In this document: one piece after another, positions 18,622 through 27,277 of the stretch | Position numbering within the stretch: the stretch's first letter is position 1 | Layout: each line of letters begins with the position of its first letter | Assembly (NCBI RefSeq): GCF_000443165.1 | Contig: NZ_ATJV01000056.1 | Coordinates: forward strand, 1-44,077 | Origin: Thauera terpenica 58Eu | Lineage (GTDB): Bacteria > Pseudomonadota > Gammaproteobacteria > Burkholderiales > Rhodocyclaceae | Direction: 5' to 3' | Length of the DNA stretch: 44,077 nt | Program-made: the position numbers and the translations under genes | Notes under the pieces: model-generated | The model's input: the letters and a program-made list of their open reading frames with translations, nothing else | What the model was told of the DNA's origin: nothing | The model's database searches: none

Positions 18622-19809
18622 ATGAGCACGCCTGACAGACTGCCCCGCATTCTGGTGGTGGACGACTCGCGCATGGTGCGGGCGTCCATCCTCAAGCACA
18701 TCCGCGGTCGTTTCGAGGCGCGCGAAGAGGTCGATGGCGAGGCGGGGTGGGAGGCCTTGCTGGTCGATCCGGCGATCGATCTGGTGCTGACCGACATCGG
18801 CATGCCGCGCCTTGATGGCTTCGCCTTGCTCGAGCGCATCCGGGCGTCCAGAGTGGCGCGGGTGCGTGAGCTGCCAGTGGTCATCATCTCGGGTGATGAG
18901 GACGAGCGCGCGCGTGCGCGTGCACTGGCGCTGGGGGCAAACGGTTTTGTCGCGAAGGGGGCGGGCAGCGTCGAGTTGCTCGCAACGCTGAGCGCGCTGC
19001 TCGAGCTCTCCCAGACGCGCGGTGAGCTCGAGCGTGGACGCGAAGCCTGGGCACGCCAGAGCCCGCAGGACCCCGACAGTGGCTTGCTCAGCCCCGCCTA
19101 TGTCGAGCATCGCGGCGCGCAAGCGCTGGCGGAGGCGCGCCGCTACCACACCGAGGTCGCGGCCATGGTGATCGAGCTTGACGGCTATGACGCCCTGCTG
19201 GAGCGCCACGGCCTGCACGTCATGCAACTCATCGCGCGCAAGCTCACGAAGATGGTGACCGCGCGTATCCGTACCGAAGACAACATCGCGCAACGCTCCA
19301 ATTCGCAGTTCGTGCTGCTGTCGCCAGGCATCGGCCTGGTTTCAGGCTGCGCCTTTGCCATGCGTCTGCGCAGCAGCTTCGAGAAGCTGGTGATGGCGTT
19401 TCGTGAGGAGCGCATCCGCGTCACCGTCACCATTGGCGTAGCCAGTTCGGAAGTCGACGGCCGGATCAAGGTCAGCGAGATGCTGGCGCTCGCGTCCGAG
19501 CGTGTGCTTCAGGGGCGCGCCCTGGGTGGCAACTGCGTGGTCGCGGATCGGGGGCGGGTGGACCCGCAGCTGCTCGAGCGCCAGCTTGCGCGGCAGTGCA
19601 GTGTGGATGCTGCGCTGCGTCAGTTGCGCGCGGGCTCGCCGGGTGAGGTCGAGGCACGTTTGCCCGAGCTCATTGCCACGCTGATGCCCTTGTTTGAGTT
19701 GATAGAATCGCGACTCCACTGCGGACTGCCTCTCAAGCAACTCCAACAATTTCAACTCGGGGCAGAAACCGGTGGTGGCGACGGAGAGGGTACCCAAACG
19801 ACCGTCTGA
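18622..19809 (+). CDS. response regulator with degenerate GGDEF domain
   Basis: 395 aa. A CheY-like receiver (about 9-130) has DDSRMVR and the phosphoacceptor Asp in VLTDIGMP, with KGAG at the conserved Lys. A GGDEF-like fold follows (about 155-295), but the signature position reads RSNSQFVLL, so the GG(D/E)EF active site is lost and no diguanylate cyclase activity is expected. The remaining C-terminal region is helical and unrecognised. It may act as a phosphorylation-dependent adaptor or c-di-GMP/GTP sensor. It lies 29 bp after acuI and 97 bp before prpE, so it may be part of one transcript. No cognate kinase is adjacent. Confidence 0.8.
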   Translation: MSTPDRLPRILVVDDSRMVRASILKHIRGRFEAREEVDGEAGWEALLVDPAIDLVLTDIGMPRLDGFALLERIRASRVARVRELPVVIISGDEDERARARALALGANGFVAKGAGSVELLATLSALLELSQTRGELERGREAWARQSPQDPDSGLLSPAYVEHRGAQALAEARRYHTEVAAMVIELDGYDALLERHGLHVMQLIARKLTKMVTARIRTEDNIAQRSNSQFVLLSPGIGLVSGCAFAMRLRSSFEKLVMAFREERIRVTVTIGVASSEVDGRIKVSEMLALASERVLQGRALGGNCVVADRGRVDPQLLERQLARQCSVDAALRQLRAGSPGEVEARLPELIATLMPLFELIESRLHCGLPLKQLQQFQLGAETGGGDGEGTQTTV

Positions 19810-19906
19810 GTCGAAAGCCGCCGCCCATGCCGAAGGCGCTTGCGTGCATCTTCGACCGGGCAGCACGTCACCTGCAGGACAGGGAATCAACCAGGGAGAG
19901 GATGCA

Positions 19907-21799
19907 ATGACCGACTACCAGCAGTTTTATCGCCGCTCGATCGATGACCGTGATGGATTCTGGGCGGAGCAGGCCCAGCTCGTGCACTGGAACAAGCCGA
20001 TCGAGCAGGTCTGCGACTACTCGCAGCCGCCGTTCGTGAAATGGTTCAAGGGCGGCGAGACCAATCTTTGCTACAACGCGGTCGACCGCCACGCTGCCCA
20101 GCGGCCCGACGACCGTGCGCTGGTGTACATCTCGACCGAGACCAACGAAGAGAAGGTGTACTCCTTTGCCGAACTGCAGCGCGAAGTGGAGCGCATGGCC
20201 GCGATCTACCAGGAGTTGGGAGTCAGGCGTGGCGACCGGGTGTTGATCTACATGCCGATGATCGCCGAGGCGGCCTTTGCGATGCTGGCCTGCGCACGCA
20301 TTGGCGCGATTCATTCGGTGGTGTTCGGCGGCTTCGCCGCAGGCTCGCTGGCCACCCGTATCGATGATGCAAAGCCGGTGCTGATGGTGAGTTCGGATGC
20401 GGGGATGCGCAACGGCAAGCCGGTGCCTTACAAGCATCTGGTGGATGAGGCCTGCACCCTGGCCGAGTTTCCCCCGGCCAGGGTGCTGATCGTCAACCGT
20501 GGCCTCGACAAGGGTTTCTCCAGAGTCGCAGGGCGTGACGTCGATTACGCCGAGTTGCGCGCGAAGCACATGGACGCCCAGGTGCCGGTCGAGTGGATGG
20601 AGTCGTCCGCGCCCAGCTACATCCTTTACACCTCGGGCACCACTGGCAAGCCCAAGGGCGTGCAGCGTGACACGGGTGGTTATTGCGTCGCCCTGGCGGC
20701 GTCGATGAAGCACATCTTTGCCGGCAACCCGGGCGAAACCATGTTCGCGACCTCGGACATCGGCTGGGTGGTTGGCCACAGCTACATCGTCTACGGTCCG
20801 CTCATCGGTGGCATGGCAACGATCATGTACGAAGGTACGCCGCTGCGCCCGGATGCAGGCATCTGGTGGCAGATCGTCGAGAAATATCAGGTCAGCGTGA
20901 TGTTCTCCGCACCCACCGCGGTGCGTGTGCTGAAGAAGCAGGACCCGGCTTTCCTCAAGAAATACGATTTGTCGTCGCTGCGGCAGTTGTTCCTGGCGGG
21001 TGAGCCGCTCGACGAGACCTCGCATCAGTGGATCATGGAAGAGCTGGGTATCCCGGTCATCGACAACTACTGGCAGACCGAGACCGGCTGGCCGATGCTG
21101 TCCATCTGCCGTGGCGTGGACGGCAGCCCGATCAAGCTCGGTTCGCCTGCTTTTCCGGTGTATGGCTACGACCTGCGCATCTTCCGCGAGGACGGCAGCG
21201 AGTGCGACGCCAACGAGAAGGGCATTGTCGGCATCATGCCGCCGCTGCCGCCAGGCTGCCTGTCGACCGTTTGGGGCCAGGACGATCGTTTCGTCAGCAC
21301 TTACTTCAGCCTGTTCACCGATCCGGTGGTGTACTCCTCGTCCGACTGGGGCATCAAGGACGACAAGGGCTACCACAGCATCCTTGGTCGCATGGACGAC
21401 GTCATCAACGTCGCCGGCCACCGTCTCGGCACGCGCGAGATCGAGGAGGCCGTGCAGGCTCACCCAGCCATCGCCGAGGTTGCGGTGGTCGGGGTTGCCG
21501 ACGCGCTCAAAGGGCAGATGCCGATGGCGTTCGCGGTGGTGAAGGACGCCAGCGTGGTCGATACGGCTGAAAAACGCGCCGCGCTGGAAAAGGAAGTGAT
21601 GAAGAAGGTCGACGCCAGCCTGGGTGCGATTGCCCGTCCGGCGCGGGTGCTCTTCATCGGTGGTCTGCCCAAGACGCGTTCAGGCAAGATGCTGCGCCGC
21701 TCCATCCAGGCGCTCGCCGAAGGGCGTGATGCGGGCGACCTAACGACCATCGACGATCCGAGCACGCTGGATCAGATCAAGGCCGCGCTGAAGGGCTGA
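19907..21799 (+). CDS. prpE: propionyl-CoA synthetase
   Basis: 630-aa AMP-forming acyl-CoA synthetase (ANL family). The P-loop motif is YTSGTTGKPKGVQRDTGG; the Q(R)DTGG form is characteristic of PrpE rather than acetyl-CoA synthetase. YWQTETGWP and GRMDDVINVAGHRLGTREIEE are further core motifs, and the catalytic Lys594 lies in TRSGKMLRRS. It activates propionate to propionyl-CoA in the cytoplasm. The ATG at 19907 follows GGGAGAGG and starts the family N-terminus (MTDYQQFYRRS); the longer frame to 19772 overlaps the preceding gene. A strong terminator follows at 21824. Confidence 0.93.
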   Translation: MTDYQQFYRRSIDDRDGFWAEQAQLVHWNKPIEQVCDYSQPPFVKWFKGGETNLCYNAVDRHAAQRPDDRALVYISTETNEEKVYSFAELQREVERMAAIYQELGVRRGDRVLIYMPMIAEAAFAMLACARIGAIHSVVFGGFAAGSLATRIDDAKPVLMVSSDAGMRNGKPVPYKHLVDEACTLAEFPPARVLIVNRGLDKGFSRVAGRDVDYAELRAKHMDAQVPVEWMESSAPSYILYTSGTTGKPKGVQRDTGGYCVALAASMKHIFAGNPGETMFATSDIGWVVGHSYIVYGPLIGGMATIMYEGTPLRPDAGIWWQIVEKYQVSVMFSAPTAVRVLKKQDPAFLKKYDLSSLRQLFLAGEPLDETSHQWIMEELGIPVIDNYWQTETGWPMLSICRGVDGSPIKLGSPAFPVYGYDLRIFREDGSECDANEKGIVGIMPPLPPGCLSTVWGQDDRFVSTYFSLFTDPVVYSSSDWGIKDDKGYHSILGRMDDVINVAGHRLGTREIEEAVQAHPAIAEVAVVGVADALKGQMPMAFAVVKDASVVDTAEKRAALEKEVMKKVDASLGAIARPARVLFIGGLPKTRSGKMLRRSIQALAEGRDAGDLTTIDDPSTLDQIKAALKG

Positions 21800-21823
21800 T
21801 ACTCGACGGCAGCATGCGCTTGC

Positions 21824-21865
21824 AAACAGACAGGCCCGCTGGTGATCAGCGGGCCTGTCTGTTTT
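21824..21865 (+). terminator. rho-independent terminator after prpE
   Basis: AAACAGACAGGCCCGCT and AGCGGGCCTGTCTGTTT form a perfect 17-bp stem around GGTGATC, followed by a further T. It ends the prpE transcript. Because the left arm begins AAAC, it could also stop transcription from the convergent acyltransferase gene, which ends at 21912. Confidence 0.92.
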
Positions 21866-21911
21866 GGTGCGCTCGATGAGCTGGGCACACGGTGTCAAAT
21901 GGGGTGTCGAT

Positions 21912-22667
21912 TCAGGTTTTTGCCTGTTCGTCGAAGCTCTTGCCGATCTCTTCGCGCACGACGCGCCACAGGGGCAGAAGCAGGCTGCGCATGTTGCGGA
22001 TGATCTCCTCGGTGCGCATCATCGACGGAACTCTAGTGCCTCTATGTGAGATGGGCGCTCCGATCTGGATCACCTCCACGCCAAGCTTGGCGAAGTGGGC
22101 GGCGAGGCGCGGTTCGGTGAGGACAAAAACCGTTTCGATCTGCTGCCGTTCGGCGAGCGCCACCGCACCCAGCAACAGACTCGTGGGGATATACGGAAAG
22201 CGTGGCTGCGCACCGGTGGAGAAGTCCGAGCTATTGATTGGCGCCTGCTCGTGCTCCTCGCCCTTGCGGCGCCGATATTGGCCGCGCACCGCGAGTCTGG
22301 AGATTTCCGCGATGCGTCCGCGCGCCAGCCGCGAGGGGTCGACGATTGAACGGTCGAGCAAAGCACCGCAAGTTTTCTCGAACGGGAGCAGTTCTTCGGG
22401 CTGCTCGGGATTGGTCAGCACGAGCCGTGTGCAGCCGACGGAGTCAAAAGGTTCATCGACCTTGCGCAGCAGGCAGTGCACGCTGTGTGCATCGTAGTGG
22501 TCGGTTTCGCGCCGATCGGGACGCAGGGCTTCGAATTTGAGGTTTTCGCAATAGACCTCGTGCCGGATGTGGAAGACATCTCCAAGCAAGGCGTCCGTCG
22601 TTGCGGCGCAGATGTTGAAATACTTCTTGAAACCCGTGCCGAGATTGATTGGTTCAATGATGGACAT
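21912..22667 (-). CDS. PEP-CTERM/exosortase-associated N-acyltransferase (N-acyl amino acid synthase-like)
   Basis: 251 aa. It matches the exosortase-associated acyltransferase family (TIGR03694-like), which shares the GNAT/autoinducer-synthase fold: FHIRHEVYCENLKFE (32-46), CTRLVL, the central block AEISRLAVRGQYRRR and the substrate-side VFVLTEPRLAAHFAKLGVE. Members linked to PEP-CTERM systems have been described as long-chain N-acyl amino acid synthases, so it probably joins a fatty acyl chain (from acyl-ACP or acyl-CoA) to an amino acid; the actual substrates are unknown. It lies 2 nt after the stop of the upstream permease gene, so the two are translationally coupled. Last gene of the permease-permease-acyltransferase operon. 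Confidence 0.9.
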   Translation of the reverse strand: MSIIEPINLGTGFKKYFNICAATTDALLGDVFHIRHEVYCENLKFEALRPDRRETDHYDAHSVHCLLRKVDEPFDSVGCTRLVLTNPEQPEELLPFEKTCGALLDRSIVDPSRLARGRIAEISRLAVRGQYRRRKGEEHEQAPINSSDFSTGAQPRFPYIPTSLLLGAVALAERQQIETVFVLTEPRLAAHFAKLGVEVIQIGAPISHRGTRVPSMMRTEEIIRNMRSLLLPLWRVVREEIGKSFDEQAKT

Positions 22668-22669
22668 GA

Positions 22670-23884
22670 CTAAGCGCCTTGGCGAAGCAGGGTTGCCACA
22701 GGTATGGACGAGATGCGCTTGGCAGGCAGTAGAGATGCCAGCAGCGTTGCAACAAAACCGGTCAGGAAAGCCGATAGCAGAGTGTGGGGGACGATGCGTA
22801 TCATGGCCGTGTAACCCACATTTGAGTTGGGAGGCGGGGGCATGGAAATTCCAATTTTCGACACAGCCATTGCGACGGCGATACCGATCGCCACCCCAAG
22901 CAAGCTGCCGAACAAACCAAGCATCAGATTTTCCGTGACGATCAGCCGGAATATATGACGATTCTGGTTGCCCAGAGCGAGCATCGTGCCGAACTCGGAC
23001 AGGCGTTCGAACGCAGTCATGTTGACGCTGTTTGCGACCGACAGCAACACCATCAATAGAATGATCGCCTGCAGGATGCCGAACTGGCGCTCATATAGCG
23101 TCAGCGTTTTCTCGTAGAAGTCGGAGAGCGCTCGCCAGTGCCTGGCCTCCAGCTTGCTGTCCTTGAGCAGCGCGGAAATTGCGTGATGGGCCGTGTCGGT
23201 GTCTTCGGTGCGGTGGAGGGTTGTGACCAGCAGATTCGCACCGGCGGTATCGAGCAGTTCCTGCGCGGCAGTGAGCGGAATGCGCACCGCACGGGAGTCG
23301 AACTCCTTTGAAAAGCTCTGAAACACACCGATCAGTTCGAAGTCCAGCGTGTTCATCGCTCCGTCGGCTGTGCTCAGCACGAGACTGACGCTGTCGCCCA
23401 CTTTCAGGCTCAGCGAATGTGCCACACCCTGGCCAATAACCATGCCGAATACGTCGTCATCTTTCAGGTGTCTGCCCGATATGATCTGGAGGAAGGTTCC
23501 GAGGCGCGCCTCCTTGTCGGGCTCGATTCCTTCGCCGATGATGCCCAGGTCACGTCTGCCGTTGTTGAGCAAGCCTGTGAAGCTCAGTCTCAGCGTCGCC
23601 TCCTTCACTTGCGGCAAGGCCTCCACGCGTTTGGAAAGTAGGTGCGGATCATCGATCAGGAAACGCTCGGGCTGGCGTGTCCCGCGCTCGATGAAGTCCT
23701 TGCGGAAGACCTGTACGTGTCCGGTCTGCGAGTGGATGATGGCCTCTCCCAGCTGCACGAAGATGTCCTGCACGAAGCCGCCTGACACGATCAGTCCACA
23801 GACGCCAAACACGATCGCAGTCAGCGTCATCAAAGTGCGAACTCGTTGACGCAGCAGGTTTCTGAGCGCAAGTCGGACTAGCAT
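22670..23884 (-). CDS. ABC transporter permease, FtsX/LolC/MacB type (second of two)
   Basis: 404 aa. Topology is the LolC/MacB pattern: one N-terminal membrane segment (about 17-40, TAIVFGVCGLIVSGGF), a large periplasmic MacB_PCD-like domain (about 42-265) and three C-terminal segments (FtsX domain, about 268-395) that include LLSVANSVNMTAFERLSEFGTM, the coupling-helix region. The family extracts lipoproteins or lipids from the inner membrane or drives periplasmic mechanotransmission. It is 3 nt after the first permease and 2 nt before the acyltransferase. No ATP-binding subunit is encoded in the window, so the ATPase must be elsewhere or shared. Confidence 0.87.
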   Translation of the reverse strand: MLVRLALRNLLRQRVRTLMTLTAIVFGVCGLIVSGGFVQDIFVQLGEAIIHSQTGHVQVFRKDFIERGTRQPERFLIDDPHLLSKRVEALPQVKEATLRLSFTGLLNNGRRDLGIIGEGIEPDKEARLGTFLQIISGRHLKDDDVFGMVIGQGVAHSLSLKVGDSVSLVLSTADGAMNTLDFELIGVFQSFSKEFDSRAVRIPLTAAQELLDTAGANLLVTTLHRTEDTDTAHHAISALLKDSKLEARHWRALSDFYEKTLTLYERQFGILQAIILLMVLLSVANSVNMTAFERLSEFGTMLALGNQNRHIFRLIVTENLMLGLFGSLLGVAIGIAVAMAVSKIGISMPPPPNSNVGYTAMIRIVPHTLLSAFLTGFVATLLASLLPAKRISSIPVATLLRQGA

Positions 23885-23887
23885 GCC

Positions 23888-25147
23888 CTACCTTTGGTGA
23901 CGCAGCGCGTCGACGATGTTCATCCGCGAAGCCTTCCAGGCCGGCATGATGCTGGCCAATAGCGTGGTGATGAACGCGAGGGTGAAGGCGTCCATCGCCA
24001 ATCCGGGCGAGATCGAAATGCGTCCGATGAAGCCGATATCCATACCCGGCGGTGGCGGCATGGGGATGCCAACGGCAGAAATGGCCATCGCCAGCAGCGC
24101 GCCCAGGCCCACGCCGAGCAGGCCTCCAATCGCACCCAGCAACGCGCCCTCGGTGAGAAACATCACCATCACGCCGCGCCGGCGCACGCCAAGGGCCATG
24201 GTCGTACCGATCTCGCCCGTTCGTTCTATGACCGCCATCGACAAAGTGTTTGAAATGCTCAGTATGACGATCAGTGCGATCAGCAGTCGCACGACATCGA
24301 CCTGGCGTGTGAATAGCTTGACGGTCTTGTTGTAGAAGTCGGCAAGTTCGTACCAAGGAATGACTTCGAACTTGTCCGCTGGCAAGGCCTGGCGCAGACG
24401 CTCCACCGCGCCATCGGTTCCGTCCGTTTCCTCGAGCAGCACGACCCAGCTGGTTGCGCCCTCCACCCGCATCAGCTTGCGGGCTATGTCTATCGGTACT
24501 CTCAGCGCTGCGTCATCGTATGCCTTGGCGGTGGTGGCGAAGGTGCCGACGACCTTCAACTCGACTGCGTTCAGGCCACCCTTGGCTGTGTTCGCAAGCA
24601 AAACGATGGTGTCGCCAGGTCTGGCGCCCAGGTTGGCCGCCAGACCTTGCCCGAGAATGGCTGACTGCTCCTCGCTTGAGGCCAGGTTGTTACCCGCCAC
24701 GATCCGGACCGAGCGCGCAATGGGAGCTTCGAGTTCGGGCTCGATGCCTTCTCCGGTGAAGCTCAAAGCCGTATTGTCGCCAAGCGAAATCAGGCCGTTG
24801 AAGACAAGCCTTGGGGCTACCGTGCGCAGGCGCTCCACTCCCGCGTGTTTGGCTACGCCTGAATCAGCAGGCAAAAGATACTGGTAGGGGTCGCCGAGGC
24901 CCTGGCGGAAATAGCCCGGACGAATCACCTGTACGTGGCCGAGCTGAGAGTGAATCGTGGACTCGCGCATATTTCCGAGTAGCCAGTGGATAAACCCGCC
25001 CGCGAGCAAAAAGGTGACCACTCCGCCAGAAATGATGAGGAGCGCCAAGGCCGCCCTTCGACGCTGGCGAAAGAGGTTGCGGAGCGCCATCAGGAGGGTG
25101 AGCCTGGCGTGGTTTGTGGCTTCGTCGAGCATCGTGTCGCGTGTCAC
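23888..25147 (-). CDS. ABC transporter permease, FtsX/LolC/MacB type (first of two)
   Basis: 419 aa with the same plan as its neighbour: an N-terminal membrane segment (about 33-55, ALALLIISGGVVTFLLAGG), a periplasmic domain, and a C-terminal FtsX domain with SNTLSMAVIERTGEIGTTMALGVRR, a textbook coupling region. The two permeases are clearly paralogous (compare SQLGHVQVIRPGYFR with SQTGHVQVFRKDFIE) and probably form a heterodimer like LolC-LolE. The start is uncertain: GTG at 25147 or ATG at 25132, neither with a good ribosome binding site. Only about 55 bp separate it from the divergent ThiF gene, so both promoters must be compact or overlapping. Confidence 0.86.
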   Translation of the reverse strand: MTRDTMLDEATNHARLTLLMALRNLFRQRRRAALALLIISGGVVTFLLAGGFIHWLLGNMRESTIHSQLGHVQVIRPGYFRQGLGDPYQYLLPADSGVAKHAGVERLRTVAPRLVFNGLISLGDNTALSFTGEGIEPELEAPIARSVRIVAGNNLASSEEQSAILGQGLAANLGARPGDTIVLLANTAKGGLNAVELKVVGTFATTAKAYDDAALRVPIDIARKLMRVEGATSWVVLLEETDGTDGAVERLRQALPADKFEVIPWYELADFYNKTVKLFTRQVDVVRLLIALIVILSISNTLSMAVIERTGEIGTTMALGVRRRGVMVMFLTEGALLGAIGGLLGVGLGALLAMAISAVGIPMPPPPGMDIGFIGRISISPGLAMDAFTLAFITTLLASIMPAWKASRMNIVDALRHQR

Positions 25148-25202
25148 AGATAACCGGAGCTATCATAGCCGTTGGGACAACCTCACAGAAGGAGAATCGC
25201 GG

Positions 25203-26093
25203 ATGCAGGGCGATTTTGACTACGACACCGCCTTTTCCCGCAACCTGGGCTGGGTTACGGAAGCCGAGCAAGGCTTGCTGCGCGGTAAGCGGGTCGCCAT
25301 CGCCGGAATGGGGGGGGTGGGGGGCGTGCACTTGCTGACGCTGGCCAGGCTGGGGATCGGCGGCTTCAACATTGCTGATTTCGATCGGTTCGACCTGGCC
25401 AACTTCAATCGACAGGCGGGGGCTCTGGTTTCCACCATCGGTCAGCCCAAGGTCGAGGTCTTGCGCGGGATGGCCGAGGATATCAATCCCGGGTTGAACC
25501 TCAGTATTTTCGCCGATGGTGTTGACGCCGCCAACCTTGACGACTTTCTCGAAGGTGTTGATCTCTACGTTGACGCGCTGGATTTCTTCGCCTTCTCAGC
25601 CCGACGAGCCGTATTCTCTGCCTGTCGCAATCGAGGCATCCCGGCGATCACTGCTGCGCCGCTGGGCATGGGTACGGCGGTGTTGGTGTTTACCGAAGAC
25701 AGCATGTCCTTTGATGACTATTTCGGTCTTGCAGGTTGCACCGAAGAGGAGATGGCCGTGCGCTTCCTGCTCGGGCTCTCGCCCGGCATGTTGCAACGCA
25801 GCTACCTCGCGGACCCCTCACGGGTGGACCTGCGTGCCCGCAAGGGGCCGTCGACGATTGCGGCCTGCCAGATCTGCGCAGGCGTCACCGCGGTTGATGC
25901 ATTGAAGCTGCTGCTTGGTCGTGGTGAGGTCTTGAAAGCGCCCTGGGGGTATCAGTTTGATGCTTACCGCAATCGCCTCAAACGTACCTGGCGCCCGGGC
26001 GGGCATCGCAATCCGCTTCAACGTATAGGGCTCTGGCTGGGACGCAGGCAGTTACAGCGTATGAAGAACACCTCCGAGGCTGGGCATGAGTGA
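25203..26093 (+). CDS. ThiF/MoeB/E1-like adenylyltransferase
   Basis: 296 aa, one ThiF domain. The nucleotide-binding loop is G35-M-G-G-V-G-G41, followed by ADFDRFDLANFNRQ (58-71) with the conserved Asp and the NRQ arginine needed for adenylation. One C-x-x-C (ACQIC) is visible late in the protein; the second pair expected of zinc-binding MoeB/ThiF is not obvious, and no rhodanese domain follows. E1-like enzymes adenylate a C-terminal or small-molecule carboxylate. No ubiquitin-like, ThiS or MoaD partner is in the window, so a small-molecule or peptide substrate is possible. AAGGAG precedes the ATG. It overlaps the nitroreductase gene by 8 nt. The P-loop is coded by runs of eight and six G separated by one T. 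Confidence 0.88.
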   Translation: MQGDFDYDTAFSRNLGWVTEAEQGLLRGKRVAIAGMGGVGGVHLLTLARLGIGGFNIADFDRFDLANFNRQAGALVSTIGQPKVEVLRGMAEDINPGLNLSIFADGVDAANLDDFLEGVDLYVDALDFFAFSARRAVFSACRNRGIPAITAAPLGMGTAVLVFTEDSMSFDDYFGLAGCTEEEMAVRFLLGLSPGMLQRSYLADPSRVDLRARKGPSTIAACQICAGVTAVDALKLLLGRGEVLKAPWGYQFDAYRNRLKRTWRPGGHRNPLQRIGLWLGRRQLQRMKNTSEAGHE

Positions 26094-27177
26094 TTCAAGT
26101 CTGCTCCAAGACATACTTCAGCGCGCGCGCTGGGCGCCGAGCGGCGACAATACGCAGCCGTGGCGCTTCGAGCTGGTGGACGCGGCGCACCTTGCCGTGC
26201 ATGGGTTCGACACCCGCGATCACGTCCTCTACGATTTCGATGGTCGTGCCAGCCAGCTTGCGCATGGTGCACTGCTCGAGACGATCCGGCTTGCGGCGAG
26301 TTGCCATGGCATGCGGGTGGAATGGCGCGTACGTCCGGATTGCCCGGAGACGACCCCGATTTATGATGTCCGCCTGGTGCCGGACGCCACCATCGAGCGC
26401 GATCCGCTGCAGGCCTTCATCGAAACCCGAGTTGTGCAGCGCCGCCCCATGCGCTTCAGCGCTCTTGCGCCCGGGCAGCGCGAGGCACTCGCGCGCGCGG
26501 TCGGCCCGGAATATCGCCTGCGATTTTTCGAGACCTTTGCCGACCGGCTCCGCGTCGCGCGTTTGCTGTGGGCGAATGCTCACATCCGGCTTACGACGCC
26601 TGAGGCCTTTGAGGTGCATCGCAGCATCATCGAGTGGGGCGTCCAGTTCAGCGAGGATCGTATCCCTGATCGGGCGGTCGGCGTCGACCCCATGACCTCA
26701 CGCTTGATGCGCTGGGTGATGCAGAGCTGGCAGCGGGTCGACTTTTTCAACCGTTACCTGCTCGGCACGGTGGTGCCACGCATTCAGCTCGACTTCCTGC
26801 CCGCACTTGCATGTTCCGCACATGTCTTGATGCAGCCCCTGCGCAGGCCTGTTGAACTGTCTGACTACCTCAAGGCCGGAATTGCGCTGCAACGCCTGTG
26901 GCTGGCAGCCGAGGAGCAGGGTATGCACCTTCAGCCCGAGATGACGCCGGTGATCTTTCGCTGGTATGCGCAGGCTGGGCGTTCGCTCTCGGCGCGACAA
27001 GGTGCTGACACAGCGGGCTTGGCACTCGCACGAAATTTCGAGGCGATCGTGCCCGCTGCTGTGGACGATCCGTTCGTGTTTTTTGCTCGCGTCGGGGTTT
27101 CCGATTTGCCGAGTTCGCGCTCCGTGCGTAAGCCGCTCACTGAGCTGATGTGGTCGGATGTGCACAGGGATGGGTGA
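26086..27177 (+). CDS. nitroreductase-family flavoprotein
   Basis: 363 aa. The N-terminal motif RARWAPSGDNTQPWRF (13-28) and the C-terminal RKPLTELM fit FMN-dependent nitroreductases, but the protein is longer than the usual 200 aa, with an extended middle like the Acg-type or tandem forms. Members reduce nitro groups or quinones, or act as oxidases and dehydrogenases in natural-product pathways (for example azoline oxidation). The 8-nt overlap with the ThiF gene indicates coupled synthesis. Together with the nearby acyltransferase and permeases it suggests redox tailoring of an activated or acylated product; this is inference. No dedicated terminator was seen downstream. Confidence 0.83.
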   Translation: MSDSSLLQDILQRARWAPSGDNTQPWRFELVDAAHLAVHGFDTRDHVLYDFDGRASQLAHGALLETIRLAASCHGMRVEWRVRPDCPETTPIYDVRLVPDATIERDPLQAFIETRVVQRRPMRFSALAPGQREALARAVGPEYRLRFFETFADRLRVARLLWANAHIRLTTPEAFEVHRSIIEWGVQFSEDRIPDRAVGVDPMTSRLMRWVMQSWQRVDFFNRYLLGTVVPRIQLDFLPALACSAHVLMQPLRRPVELSDYLKAGIALQRLWLAAEEQGMHLQPEMTPVIFRWYAQAGRSLSARQGADTAGLALARNFEAIVPAAVDDPFVFFARVGVSDLPSSRSVRKPLTELMWSDVHRDG

Positions 27178-27225
27178 GCGGCGAGGTGTCGGTTTTTTTT
27201 ACACTATGGCCTCGGAAACCCCTTT

Positions 27226-27236
27226 TTGAATTTCAA
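27226..27236. repeat. TTGAA-T-TTCAA palindrome upstream of the PEP-CTERM gene
   Basis: An 11-nt inverted repeat lies about 43 bp upstream of the -24 element, followed directly by ATCTGTCC (27236-27243). The region 27220-27300 is strikingly AT-rich for this genome. Either could be an activator site or a bend site (TAACGTGTTGTAT at 27246-27258 is a partial IHF match). Function is not shown. Confidence 0.3.
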
Positions 27237-27277
27237 TCTGTCCTCTAACGTGTTGTATTTAAATAGATTAAAATATC

